Counted from the first letter of the stretch, positions 25,101 through 32,218 are shown. The stretch is 43,197 nucleotides of DNA from an uncultured Bulleidia sp. (GCA_934754415.1 CAKVIS010000012.1:1-43197); one strand, 5' to 3'. The notes: a model not told the origin generated them from the sequence alone. Numbers and translations are program-made.

Positions 25101-25351
25101 CAGCAGACATCGTCATCCATTATGATCCATGGTGGAATACCGCTGTAGAAAACCAGGCAAGTGACAGAGCTCACAGAATTGGTCAGAAAAATGCAGTTAC
25201 CATTTACAGGCTGATTCTCAAAGACACTATTGAAGAAAGAATTCTTGCTTTACAGCAGGAAAAGAGTGGTCTTGCGTCAAGATTCCTGGACAACGAAAGT
25301 ATATCTTCCAGCTCTTTATCCAGAGAAGATCTGTTAAAACTGTTAGATTAA
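22136..25351 (+). CDS. SWIM zinc finger / SNF2-family ATPase
   Basis: A 1071-residue SWI2/SNF2-type DNA translocase. The N-terminus has a SWIM zinc finger (C74-x-C76 ... C83-x-H85) for nucleic acid or protein binding, then a long SNF2-associated region (about 150-590), and the two RecA lobes: motif I DEMGLGKT (near 640), motif II DEAQ (near 735), LTGTPIENKLSELW (motif III), SLKAGGTGLNLTAAD (motif V) and QASDRAHRIGQ (motif VI). Bacterial members of this RapA/HepA-related class are linked to nucleoprotein remodelling, but this subgroup lacks a defined role. It stands alone between a divergent promoter and its own terminator. It is one of few plus-strand genes. Confidence 0.93.
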   Translation: MLSKYQIQKQVSEATFIKGSRLYSQQRVSHIYASKDAYTKLTEIEGTVEGDSWEPYEVYAYVNEDTGILFDSDCTCGKTFKNCPHTAALLLAYLDFKEQDSEPVSVSTSEEMSKLLLAMDTSPTDILKMHSIRLEPVLDFSDPKEIECSFRISQNTNKSYVVKDISQFVENLKNHSLYRYGKNLEFVHEVSAFAEDYIPLVTFLKSIVNREDAFAKEYSFYSAYYSPSQVRRSMVLKGRYLDEFMEICQNIEVEVANTSYAGEDAPLIIRNAFPSLHSTLTKANQGYILESDNFKFYQGNKFLYISLADNTPVLYKFPRTSEKLVTLLSFLSTSDPRQFLSEKDASTFTKNVYPTLIKNVELDNQAAFDPYDYLPDKPVFQIYLDSLQEDMITCRLDAVYKEGTFNVFDASNKEGKRDLKEEAIMDAYVAKWFNSFDTIQKQMVLTNDEDKMFHFLNEGIPELQSKATVFVSDALKALSVRTAPKVSIGISVTKDNLLQLDMVADTLSQNEIADILAKYNPKKKFYRLKNGQFIDMQTSESFNEFMAMAKDLQLTSSQIKEGSASLPSYRAFYLNGLRDEQLQISYAGSFEDRISRIQSISTKKYTLPSSIKATLRPYQAEGFRWLCALYENGFGALLADEMGLGKTIQVLTFLQKFQKDGKALVVCPASLVYNWYSEITHFAPELACLQVIGTAAERKAILEDNDVDVYITSYDLLKRDIKSYEGKKFYVQIVDEAQYIKNANTQASQAVKAIQSSFHIALTGTPIENKLSELWSIFDFILPGYFYTYGYFRSTYEIPIIKEEDEQAQYHLQTMISPFVLRRLKKDVLKDLPDKLEEVYYAEATPSQKELYDARVQRMKQMINSASDKEFKQDKIKILAELTRLRQLCCNPSLIYEDYVNGSGKEDMCIDLIRRAVEGGHKILLFSQFTSMLDLLCKRLEKEHIPFYLLVGSTPKAKRAQLVEQFQQDSVPVFCISLKAGGTGLNLTAADIVIHYDPWWNTAVENQASDRAHRIGQKNAVTIYRLILKDTIEERILALQQEKSGLASRFLDNESISSSSLSREDLLKLLD

Positions 25352-25355
25352 CACA

Positions 25356-25386
25356 AAGTCTCCGTATATACTGCGGAGACTTTTTA
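25356..25386 (+). terminator. Intrinsic terminator after the SNF2 gene
   Basis: AAGTCTCCG and CGGAGACTT form a perfect nine-pair stem with a nine-base loop followed by TTTTT, four bases after the stop codon. Confidence 0.9.
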
Positions 25387-25390
25387 TAAT

Positions 25391-25421
25391 AAAAAGACAT
25401 TGAAACCTGTACTTCAATGCC
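25391..25421 (-). terminator. Intrinsic terminator after the TlpA-like gene
   Basis: On the minus strand GGCATTGAA and TTCAATGTC pair (one G-T), eight-base loop, then TTTTTATT. It closes the CxxC-protein / 4Fe-4S / TlpA transcript and sits back-to-back with the SNF2 terminator. Confidence 0.85.
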
Positions 25422-25436
25422 TTCAACTTCATCTCT

Positions 25437-26342
25437 TTATTTTTTATCTGCTTCAATCACTGACTGAATCTGTTTCATCAGATCATCATAGTTATCCTGA
25501 GTATCTACTCCGCCAAGAAGTGGTTTACCTACAATATTTCCCTTTCTGTCCACAAGAACTGTAGTAGGGAAAGCCATGATGGTAGAAGCGTATTTACCAA
25601 GATCACAGTCAGAAGCTACGGACAGATTGCGATACGTAGCCGACTGACTTTCCAGAATTTTCTTAGCTTCTTTAATAGCAGAACTATTCCCATCAAATGT
25701 GTCAGTATTTACACCAATGACTTCACCACCCATGGATTTGACAGCTTCATTCATTTCATTCAGTTTGGATAATTCCGCAACACATGGCTTACATCCGGAA
25801 AACCAGAAGTTTACTACAGTCACGGCATTTTCAGAAAATAGTGTTTCATCAACGGCATTACCGTCAAAATCTGTACCGGAGATATTCGCAAAGGTTGCTG
25901 AGTCATCAGAAGAAGCAGATGTTGCAGTACTTTCCGCATTGGAAATCTTCTTTTCAATTTCCGCAATCTTATCTTCAATATCACGAATCTTTTCAATATC
26001 CTCATGCAGAGTATTTAATTCTTCTTCTGTAAACTCTTCTTTATTAGAATCCACAAGAACAGAAAGGAATTCTGCATAGTTACCACTTGGATCTGCATTT
26101 TCTTTAGGGCTCATGCCAAAAGCTTTATTCCATGCAGTATCATGTTCTGCAAAGAATGCATTCTCCTGCTGGTATAAATCATCACGCTGTGCCTTGAGAT
26201 CATCAAGTTCAGAGGAAGAAACTGCTGTATCTGCTGTTGCAGGTGCAGAAGTTCCCGTTGAGGAAGATCCTTTCTGTGCGCACCCTGTTAAGGATATTAC
26301 CGCACACAGTGCAATCATTTTCATCATGTTTGTTTTTTTCAT
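25437..26342 (-). CDS. TlpA-like thioredoxin-fold lipoprotein
   Basis: A 301-residue surface lipoprotein. Its signal peptide ends in the lipobox SLTGC (C21); a Ser/Thr linker and a helical, probably coiled-coil region (about 45-135) follow, then a TlpA/ResA-like redoxin domain (about 150-298) with active-site WFSGCKPC (C184, C187) and the cis-proline loop AFPTTVLV. Such domains reduce or exchange disulfides outside the membrane and need a source of electrons. No CcdA/DsbD is nearby; the co-transcribed 4Fe-4S membrane protein and 48-residue CxxC protein are the natural candidates. The start has AAGGAG upstream and follows the 4Fe-4S gene by 14 bases. Confidence 0.9.
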   Translation of the reverse strand: MKKTNMMKMIALCAVISLTGCAQKGSSSTGTSAPATADTAVSSSELDDLKAQRDDLYQQENAFFAEHDTAWNKAFGMSPKENADPSGNYAEFLSVLVDSNKEEFTEEELNTLHEDIEKIRDIEDKIAEIEKKISNAESTATSASSDDSATFANISGTDFDGNAVDETLFSENAVTVVNFWFSGCKPCVAELSKLNEMNEAVKSMGGEVIGVNTDTFDGNSSAIKEAKKILESQSATYRNLSVASDCDLGKYASTIMAFPTTVLVDRKGNIVGKPLLGGVDTQDNYDDLMKQIQSVIEADKK

Positions 26343-26356
26343 CTTTATATTCTCCT

Positions 26357-27265
26357 TTATTTTTCTTTCTTTACTTTTTCTATTTCATTGTGAATGTTTA
26401 TGTCTTTTTGCATAAACTGATAATGAATGGCATTTTTCGGACATACCTTCATACAGGCACCACATCGAATACATTCCGCATGGTTCGGTGTCTTTAACAC
26501 ATCGACATCCATCTTACATGCTCTGGTACATTGATGACACTGTATACAGGCATCATGATCAACTTTGATACTGACAAAAGATATTTTATTAAACAGGGAA
26601 TAGATTGCTCCAAGTGGACAGATCCATTTACAGAAAGGCCTGTAAAACAAAATGCTCAGTACAATGACCGTCATCAGAATCATACTCTTGAAAGTAAACA
26701 GTTTTCCAAGAGCAGAGCGAATAGCTTCATTTCCTAAAGACAAAGGTATGGCTCCTTCCAGCACTCCCTGAGGACAGATGTACTTACAGAAGAACGGATC
26801 CCCCATCCCTACTGCATTTGTCACAACCATCGGCAATACAATGACAAATACAATCAGTATGACGTATTTGAGATATCTTAAAGGTTTCAGCTTTTCCGTA
26901 GATAACTTCTTTCCGGGAATCTTATGCAAAAGATCCTGAAACCATCCAAACGGGCATAAAAAACCGCATATGACTCTGCCAAGAGTTACCCCAAGGAAAA
27001 TTAAGAATCCTGTGATATAGTACGTAAATTTAAACTTTGAAGATCCCACCACTGCCTGAAAAGCACCGATAGGACAGGCACCTGTTGCTCCAGGACAGGA
27101 ATAGCAGTTTAATCCAGGAACACAGACTGTCTTACCATTGCCCTGATAAATTCTTCCATTGAAAAAATTCGGGATATGTATATTTGTTAACAATGTAGCA
27201 GCAGCCTGTATCCACCCTCGCATCCGGGCAATGACTCTTGATTTGTTCTTATCCAATTCCAACAC
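26357..27265 (-). CDS. NapH-like membrane protein with two ferredoxin-type 4Fe-4S sites
   Basis: The roughly 300-residue integral membrane iron-sulfur protein has an N-terminal Cys-rich loop (CYSCPGATGACPIGA, C54/C57/C64), four or five TM helices with paired C-x3-C motifs at helix ends (C100/C104, C160/C164, C212/C216), and a C-terminal cytoplasmic 2[4Fe-4S] domain (C240/243/246/250 and C265/268/271/275). It resembles NapH/RdxA-type quinol- or ferredoxin-linked electron carriers. The start is uncertain: GTG 27265 is given, but TTG at 27262 or 27256 is better spaced from GGAG. All of these overlap the end of the small CxxC gene, so translation is coupled. It likely moves electrons through the membrane to the TlpA-like protein. 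Confidence 0.87.
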   Translation of the reverse strand: MLELDKNKSRVIARMRGWIQAAATLLTNIHIPNFFNGRIYQGNGKTVCVPGLNCYSCPGATGACPIGAFQAVVGSSKFKFTYYITGFLIFLGVTLGRVICGFLCPFGWFQDLLHKIPGKKLSTEKLKPLRYLKYVILIVFVIVLPMVVTNAVGMGDPFFCKYICPQGVLEGAIPLSLGNEAIRSALGKLFTFKSMILMTVIVLSILFYRPFCKWICPLGAIYSLFNKISFVSIKVDHDACIQCHQCTRACKMDVDVLKTPNHAECIRCGACMKVCPKNAIHYQFMQKDINIHNEIEKVKKEK

Positions 27266-27395
27266 ACTCCATACATAATTTAATTGCTTTATTCAGCACC
27301 ACAGCAGCTTCCCCTCTTACAGCACCATACCCAATCATCATCAGTGCCACAATCAGTAAGCCAAACTGTATCCTTCTTCTATAATTCAAGTTCAC
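27249..27395 (-). CDS. Small CxxC membrane protein (CD1871A-like)
   Basis: A 48-residue gene that is easy to miss. It starts at a GTG (27393-27395) with AAAGGAG five bases upstream, has one hydrophobic segment (about residues 11-25, FGLLIVALMIGYG), a helix, and ends with CMECVGIG, a C-terminal CxxC. The pattern (basic N-terminus, IGYG-x-RGE, KAIKLCMECVGIG) matches the tiny CD1871A-type CxxC proteins of clostridia found next to a 4Fe-4S membrane protein and a redoxin. It overlaps the start of the 4Fe-4S gene. The CxxC could relay electrons or thiols between the cluster protein and the lipoprotein; this is inference. Confidence 0.8.
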   Translation of the reverse strand: MNLNYRRRIQFGLLIVALMMIGYGAVRGEAAVVLNKAIKLCMECVGIG

Positions 27396-27441
27396 CGATA
27401 CTCCTTTCGCATATTTTCAAGTCTTAAAAGACCAGTTGACG

Positions 27442-27470
27442 TTGGTATTGTACAATAGTAGTTGTAAAAT
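27442..27470 (+). promoter_or_regulatory. Promoter of the two-component operon, with a 12-bp palindrome
   Basis: TTGGTA (27442-27447), 17-base spacer, TAAAAT (27465-27470), about 28 bases before the response-regulator start. The perfect palindrome TATTGTACAATA (27446-27457) sits in the spacer and overlaps the -35; TTGTA recurs about 12 bases downstream. It also lies in the upstream region of the divergent redox operon, so it could be a shared regulator site. Confidence 0.5.
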
Positions 27471-27497
27471 CTTTGTTAAGCAAAGGGAGAAAATACT

Positions 27498-28175
27498 TTG
27501 AGATTATTAATTATTGAAGATGAAAAAGACATATGCGACACAGTCGCAAAATCTCTTTACAATGCAGGCTATGAAGTAGACACCTGCTATGATGGTAATG
27601 ATGCACTGGATTACCTTTTAACAGAAAACTATGACCTGGTTGTCCTGGATTTGAATTTACCCGGTAAAGATGGTATGGAAATACTGAAAGAACTCAGGCA
27701 AACCAATGAAGAGACAAAAGTACTCATACTGTCCGCAAGAAGTCAGATTGCTGATAAAGTGGCAGGACTTGATGCAGGTGCCAATGATTACATGGAAAAA
27801 CCATTCCACCTGCAGGAACTGGAAGCACGTATCCGCAGTCTTACAAGACGTAAATTCGTACAGAAGGATATCCGTTTACACTGTGGGGATATTCAGTTTG
27901 ACACAAGAAAACGTGAAGCTTATGCAAAAGATACATTTGTATCTTTAACAAGGAAAGAAAACGGCATTCTTGAATACCTGCTTCTCAACCAGGGGAGACC
28001 TGTCTCTCAGGAAGAACTCATTGAACACGTATGGGATGCCAATGTGGACAGCTTCAGTGGTTCTATCCGTGTACATATGTCCTCTTTAAGAAAAAAACTG
28101 AAGGCTGTACTTGGGTATGATCCCATTGTAAACAAAATTGGAGAAGGGTATAAGATAGTGGAGGTAATCAAATGA
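27498..28175 (+). CDS. OmpR-family response regulator
   Basis: A 225-residue regulator with a receiver domain (1-115; acidic pocket E7/D8, phospho-acceptor D51, switch S79 in ILSARS, K in EKPF) and a C-terminal winged helix (about 130-222; VDSFSGSIRVHMSSLRKKL recognition region, IVNKIGEGYKIV). The start is a TTG with GGGAG eight bases upstream. It overlaps the kinase gene by four bases. Its divergent position from the TlpA / 4Fe-4S / CxxC operon makes that operon its likeliest target. Confidence 0.93.
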   Translation: MRLLIIEDEKDICDTVAKSLYNAGYEVDTCYDGNDALDYLLTENYDLVVLDLNLPGKDGMEILKELRQTNEETKVLILSARSQIADKVAGLDAGANDYMEKPFHLQELEARIRSLTRRKFVQKDIRLHCGDIQFDTRKREAYAKDTFVSLTRKENGILEYLLLNQGRPVSQEELIEHVWDANVDSFSGSIRVHMSSLRKKLKAVLGYDPIVNKIGEGYKIVEVIK

Positions 28176-29317
28176 AAAAGATATCTTTGCAGTTAAGACT
28201 CACCATTATCACCACATTGTTTATTGCAGGAATATGTGGTTGCCTTACTATGTTTGTCTATACCAACGGTGTCTATTATATGGATTCTTTACAGAATGTT
28301 GTGGACTCAAAAAATGAAGACGAAACCAATAAAGATTCCGAAAAAATCTATATACGTATTTCCGATGAAGAGTGGCAGAATTTTGCCGATAATTTCTCTG
28401 TTCAGGTCTATAACAACAAAGCAGACTATAAGAGAAAAAGTCTTATCTTTTCCACTCTCTTAGCACTTCTTGGAGGAATTATCACCTATTTTATCAGTGG
28501 ACGTGCCTTAAAACCTCTTGCAGAGTTTTCAAAGAAAATAGAAGACGTACAGGCACAGAATCTTGCTGATTCCCGTATAGAAGAAAACAAGGTAAAAGAA
28601 CTGAATCAGTTAAGTATTGCATATAACAAAATGCTGGAAAGATTATCCGAAGCCTTTGAAATCCAAAGACAGTTTACTGCCAATGCCGCCCATGAACTGC
28701 GTACTCCTCTCTCACTTATGCAGGTACAGCTGGATGTATATAATGAAACACAACATCCAGATAATGATGACTGTGCCACAAAAACCATACAGATGGTCAC
28801 TGAACAAAACGAAAGACTCAGCAAAATGGTAAAAACACTGCTGGATATGAGCGAATTGGAAACCATCAAAAGAGATGATAAGATTGAGATTCATGCACTG
28901 GTAGAAGAAGTACTGGATGATCTTTCTCCGCTTGCACAAAAGACCGGTATTCAGCTTATCAACAAGTCTGAGGACATGGTACTTTCAGGAAGTGACATTC
29001 TTATCTACAGACTTGTATACAATCTTGTAGAAAACGCCATCAGATACAATCATGAAAACGGCACAGTAACAGTTCATGCCTTTCAAATCCAGAAACGTAT
29101 CCATCTCACTGTAGAAGATACTGGTAATGGCATTCCCGAAGAACTCAGAGAAAGAGTGTTTGAACCATTCTTCCGACTGGATAAATCCAGAAGTCGCCAG
29201 TTGGGTGGGGTAGGTCTTGGTCTTGCCCTGGTCAAAGAAATTGTAAGAGTCCATAACGGAACAATTCAGATTCATACCTCACCTTACGGCGGTACTATAT
29301 TTGAAGTCATTTTTTGA
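28172..29317 (+). CDS. Sensor histidine kinase
   Basis: A 381-residue membrane kinase with TM1 (about 9-30), a short extracellular sensor of about 60 residues, TM2 (about 91-109), a HAMP-like linker, HisKA with phospho-acceptor H174 in NAAHELRTPL, and HATPase motifs NLVENAIRYN, DTGNGIPEE and GGVGLGLALVKE. The short extracellular loop has no cysteine pair. The ATG overlaps the regulator stop (ATGA) with GGAGG upstream. Forms a two-component system with the preceding gene. Confidence 0.93.
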   Translation: MKKISLQLRLTIITTLFIAGICGCLTMFVYTNGVYYMDSLQNVVDSKNEDETNKDSEKIYIRISDEEWQNFADNFSVQVYNNKADYKRKSLIFSTLLALLGGIITYFISGRALKPLAEFSKKIEDVQAQNLADSRIEENKVKELNQLSIAYNKMLERLSEAFEIQRQFTANAAHELRTPLSLMQVQLDVYNETQHPDNDDCATKTIQMVTEQNERLSKMVKTLLDMSELETIKRDDKIEIHALVEEVLDDLSPLAQKTGIQLINKSEDMVLSGSDILIYRLVYNLVENAIRYNHENGTVTVHAFQIQKRIHLTVEDTGNGIPEELRERVFEPFFRLDKSRSRQLGGVGLGLALVKEIVRVHNGTIQIHTSPYGGTIFEVIF

Positions 29318-29346
29318 ACATCAGATGCTTCTGATGTTCTTTTTTT
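29316..29346 (+). terminator. Intrinsic terminator after the histidine kinase
   Basis: GAACATCAGA and TCTGATGTTC form a perfect 10-pair stem around a four-base loop followed by seven T. The stem begins within the kinase stop codon. Confidence 0.92.
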
Positions 29347-29349
29347 ACT

Positions 29350-29381
29350 TAAAAAGAAGCTACCTTCAAAAGGTAACTTCT
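29350..29381 (-). terminator. Minus-strand terminator, probably belonging to the gene now beyond the IS
   Basis: On the minus strand AGAAG-TTACCTT / AAGGTA-CTTCT forms an 11-pair stem with one mismatch and a three-base loop, followed by TTTTT. No host gene ends beside it today; the nearest minus-strand host gene (membrane protein, stop at 31313) lies on the other side of the IS200/IS605 element. Confidence 0.65.
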
Positions 29382-29404
29382 CTATAAGCCATCAGAAGAG
29401 TACG

Positions 29405-29421
29405 CCGACCTCATAGGTCGG
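29405..29421. repeat. Subterminal hairpin of the IS left end
   Basis: CCGACCT and AGGTCGG form a perfect seven-pair stem with a three-base loop, just outside the tnpA stop. Such imperfect or perfect hairpins are what the Y1 transposase recognises as single-stranded DNA; the GAGTACG at its 5' foot may include guide bases. Confidence 0.6.
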
Positions 29422-29435
29422 TGGTGAATTCAGCG

Positions 29436-29760
29436 TTACTGTTCTTTGATGTACTCTTGTACGATTTCTACAGTGTTTGTACCTACAGAGCCTACAAAAT
29501 AGCTGTTTGTCCAGAACACAGGTTTCCAATAGTATTCACCGACCTCTGTCGGATAATCACGTCTTGCAAGTCTTGCAGTTCTTGACTTCATCTTGTTGAT
29601 CAGCTCCGTCAATTTTATATCTGGTGAATAATCAAACAGAATATGTATATGGTCTGGTTCATCATTCATTTCACAGATGATGATATTTTGTGACCAATAC
29701 AAGATGTGCTGACAGTAAGAAACAACTGTGGTTGTTGGTGTAATATGGCTTGTCTGTAAC
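29436..29760 (-). pseudogene. IS200/IS605 Y1 transposase TnpA, internally deleted
   Basis: The C-terminal part is intact in one frame: HUH motif DHIHILF, then YYWKPVFWTNSYFVGSVG and the catalytic-type tyrosine in VQEYIKEQ. The normal N-terminus (YYTNNHSCFLLSAHLVLVTKY) lies upstream in a different frame, and at about 29671-29683 the coding jumps from VTKY straight to CEMNDEPDHIH. The 30-40 residues usually found between these blocks are missing, so an internal deletion with a frameshift has destroyed the gene. The residual open frame would start with a TTG and lacks a ribosome binding site. Confidence 0.8.
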
Positions 29761-29852
29761 TTTCTTAAATATGGTAAAACCTCTTACGGTGGATACTGAT
29801 ATATGCTCTATACTATAAGTGTGTTCCATAGAAAGGAGGTGAATTACGACCT

Positions 29853-31169
29853 ATGTATAGAACGGATAGAATTTATGTAAGTACTCAGCACGAAATGTTT
29901 CCATATTTTGATGAGCTTGCTCATAAAGCAAAGAATCTTTATAACGCTTCACTGTTCAGAATCCGTAATACTTTTACATCACATGATAAGACAAACGTGA
30001 CATCTAATGAGAAAGAAGTTCTTGATGAATTAGCACTTCTTAAGGGTCAGAAGACTTACCATGTTCTTGGATATGGAGTATTACAAAGACTGATGAGAGT
30101 TACTCAAAATCCAGACTTCTTTGCAGGTTTACCTATGCAATCTGCTCAGGCAATTGTGAAACATGCATGTTCTGATTTTCAAAACTGGTTATCTACATTG
30201 AAGAAGTATAAGCAGAATCCTGCTTTGTTTACTGGAAAACCACGCATGCCAGGCTATTGTAAGGGAGATATTACTGCTCTTACTTTAACTAATCAGGATG
30301 CCGTCATTTATGGTGATGAGCTGAAACTGCCTAAGACTAAACAAAGACTCAGGATACGTAAGAGACATAACGCAAGACTACAGGAAGTAAAAGTTTGTCC
30401 TGTGTCAGGTGGTTATGATATTTTGCTTGTGTATCAGGTGAAAGAACCATCAGTAGAAACCGGAACACATTCTGCAGCAGTTGACTTTGGTGTAGGTAAT
30501 ACTATGGCAGTTGTGGCAGATACCGGAGCCAGTATCCTCTTCAAAGGTGAATACATCAAAAGTATCAACCAGTACTTCAACAAAGAGAAAGCCTGGAGAG
30601 TCAGCGTAATGAGCAAAGGTAATACTACTACAACGCGTGTATGGTCAAAAAAGCTGGATCAGCTGTCAGCGTATAGAACAAACTATATCAGAGACTGTTT
30701 CCATAAAATGAGCAGACTACTGATGAAATGGTGCAAATCTCATGAAGTTGGATATCTTGTGCTTGGCTCCAATAAGTTCTGGAAGCAGGAAGTCGATATT
30801 GATAAACGCAACAATCAGAACTTTGTAAGCATTCCTTTTGAAATTCTGAAATCCATGATTGAGTTGAAATCTAATGAGTATGGAATTACTGTTATCAGAC
30901 AGGAAGAATCTTACACAAGCAAGGCAAGTTTTATTGATCTGGACTTTATTCCTGTATACAACGAAGAAAAACCAGATAAAAAATATCACTTTTCTGGAAG
31001 AAGAATACATCGTGGATTGTACAAATCTGCAGATGGCACATTGATAAATGCAGATATTAACGGAGCTGCCAACATCCTTAGAAAAGCTGGATATGATGTA
31101 AGCAATATAAAAATTGCAAGACTGTTAAATCCTGCAATTGTGGAATTTGCCACTTTAAATTGTAAGTAA
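29853..31169 (+). CDS. tnpB: TnpB RNA-guided nuclease of the IS200/IS605 element
   Basis: A 438-residue TnpB with an N-terminal helical/WED-like region and a split RuvC nuclease whose catalytic acids are present: D211 in AVDFGVGNT, E352 in RQEESYTSK and D401 in NADINGAANI. TnpB uses an RNA from the element's right end as guide to cut DNA and so preserve the element. The usual four-cysteine zinc ribbon between E352 and D401 is replaced by a cysteine-free segment (FIPVYNEEKPDKKYHFSGRR), as in one known clade of TnpB. GGAGGTG lies 11 bases upstream. The gene appears functional although tnpA is not. Confidence 0.9.
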   Translation: MYRTDRIYVSTQHEMFPYFDELAHKAKNLYNASLFRIRNTFTSHDKTNVTSNEKEVLDELALLKGQKTYHVLGYGVLQRLMRVTQNPDFFAGLPMQSAQAIVKHACSDFQNWLSTLKKYKQNPALFTGKPRMPGYCKGDITALTLTNQDAVIYGDELKLPKTKQRLRIRKRHNARLQEVKVCPVSGGYDILLVYQVKEPSVETGTHSAAVDFGVGNTMAVVADTGASILFKGEYIKSINQYFNKEKAWRVSVMSKGNTTTTRVWSKKLDQLSAYRTNYIRDCFHKMSRLLMKWCKSHEVGYLVLGSNKFWKQEVDIDKRNNQNFVSIPFEILKSMIELKSNEYGITVIRQEESYTSKASFIDLDFIPVYNEEKPDKKYHFSGRRIHRGLYKSADGTLINADINGAANILRKAGYDVSNIKIARLLNPAIVEFATLNCK

Positions 31170-31312
31170 CCGTGTAGAAACGGTAGAGGTCGTGTGAACC
31201 GACCATTGTGAAACCGTGGTGATAGTCTTGTAAAAGATGTGTAACTACCAAGCCACATAAATTAAAATCCTTTGGACAGTAGCTTATACTGAATATAGAG
31301 TACAAGAGTACA
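31170..31312 (+). ncRNA. Predicted omega RNA scaffold at the right end of the IS
   Basis: Non-coding stretch directly after tnpB with consecutive stem-loops: ACCGT-GTAGAA-ACGGT (about 31172-31187), GGTCG-TGTGAAC-CGACC (about 31188-31205) and a longer TGGTGATAG / CTACCAAGCCA arm. In this family the RNA overlaps the 3' end of tnpB and the guide is the host sequence just beyond the right end, here the 3' end of the membrane-protein gene. The 5' boundary cannot be set from sequence. Confidence 0.55.
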
Positions 31313-32182
31313 TCAAAAGGATACCACATCTGAACTACGTATCAGGTGGGGTAGTTCATCACGTATATACCATAACAGACCTGCCATAATGGAGACTATT
31401 GTCTGTAAACTCGTCATCTGTCCATTACTGCAAAGATAGGTAACCGTCAATGCATACACACCGATAAACAGATACCTCATGCCATGGAACACTCTTTCAC
31501 CATAACGGATATGCTTACAAAGATATGGTAATGCCTTATCTAATACTGCCATGGTCAGCACCATCAACACACCACTGTATGGATGAATTGCCATGGCAAT
31601 CAAAGCCATCAGCACATTAAGGATATCTGAATCCATCTTCACATTCTTAAAGACATAACTTCCAAGAACACACAGTATCATCAGTACAGGTGATACACCA
31701 CAGGAAACCGCACCTATTCCAAAGACAGCCGTCAGAACAGTAAACAGAGAAGATGGCATACTTCTGCATATCAGCGCCAGTATCCATAAAATATCTGTCA
31801 GAATATCCTTTGTCAGTCCTGTTTTTACCAGCTGATACAATGCAAAACCATACACCATGGCATATACAATCCTGCTGTATTTTTCCACATGCAGTTTCTG
31901 ACTGTAATATTCAAAGATAACCGGAATACATACAAGTAATCCCATCAGAGGGTTTATCAATGCAATTCCTGCACAATACAGCACTTTCTGTACATAGGGA
32001 TTACACTGCTGTCTGTTTAATAACATTGCAAGTAACGTTGTACCGCTGATAATCATAAACGCAAACAGCATCATATACGGCAGACTTGTCTCAATATGCA
32101 CACTGCTGGCCAGAGATGTCATCCCGTATATCACCAGCATTTCCAGTATACTGTCTATCACTCCAAAGATTTGTTTTTTCAT
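31313..32182 (-). CDS. Polytopic membrane protein of unknown function
   Basis: A 289-residue protein with about eight hydrophobic segments and few charged loops. Features such as a run of short TM helices, AIHPYSGVLMVLTMAVLD and the final RDELPHL faintly recall TraX-like acyltransferases, but I see no diagnostic residue and leave it unassigned. Start: ATG at 32180-32182 with AAAGG upstream and an extended -10 (TGG-TATACT) about 25 bases before it. The stop codon is immediately beside the IS right end. Confidence 0.75.
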   Translation of the reverse strand: MKKQIFGVIDSILEMLVIYGMTSLASSVHIETSLPYMMLFAFMIISGTTLLAMLLNRQQCNPYVQKVLYCAGIALINPLMGLLVCIPVIFEYYSQKLHVEKYSRIVYAMVYGFALYQLVKTGLTKDILTDILWILALICRSMPSSLFTVLTAVFGIGAVSCGVSPVLMILCVLGSYVFKNVKMDSDILNVLMALIAMAIHPYSGVLMVLTMAVLDKALPYLCKHIRYGERVFHGMRYLFIGVYALTVTYLCSNGQMTSLQTIVSIMAGLLWYIRDELPHLIRSSDVVSF

Positions 32183-32206
32183 ATCGCCTTTAACCTCGTG
32201 ATGTTT

Positions 32207-32215
32207 AGTATACCA
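32207..32215 (-). promoter_or_regulatory. Extended -10 promoter of the membrane-protein gene
   Basis: TGG-TATACT on the minus strand (box 32207-32212), four bases after the sbcC stop codon and about 25 bases before the ATG. No clear -35, as expected for an extended -10 promoter. Confidence 0.55.
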
Positions 32216-32218
32216 CTG

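Larger units (their letters stand above)
29382..31312 (+). mobile_element. IS200/IS605-family insertion sequence (defective tnpA, intact tnpB)
   Basis: Layout is that of the IS605 group: left-end hairpin, tnpA remnant on the minus strand, divergent tnpB on the plus strand, then a structured non-coding right end. Boundaries are approximate, set between the flanking terminator on the left and the stop codon of the membrane-protein gene on the right. TCAAAAGG occurs at both junctions (29366-29373 and 31312-31319), so the exact ends could instead lie within that shared octamer. These elements leave no target duplication. Confidence 0.7.

Noticed and set aside
29316..29435. Closely spaced hairpins after the kinase as a CRISPR-like or REP repeat array
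   Set aside because: They are three different stems with different sequences: a plus-strand terminator, a minus-strand terminator and the IS left-end hairpin.
31313..32182. Assignment of the membrane protein to TraX or an O-acyltransferase family
   Set aside because: Only general hydrophobic pattern similarity; no conserved catalytic residue could be pointed to.
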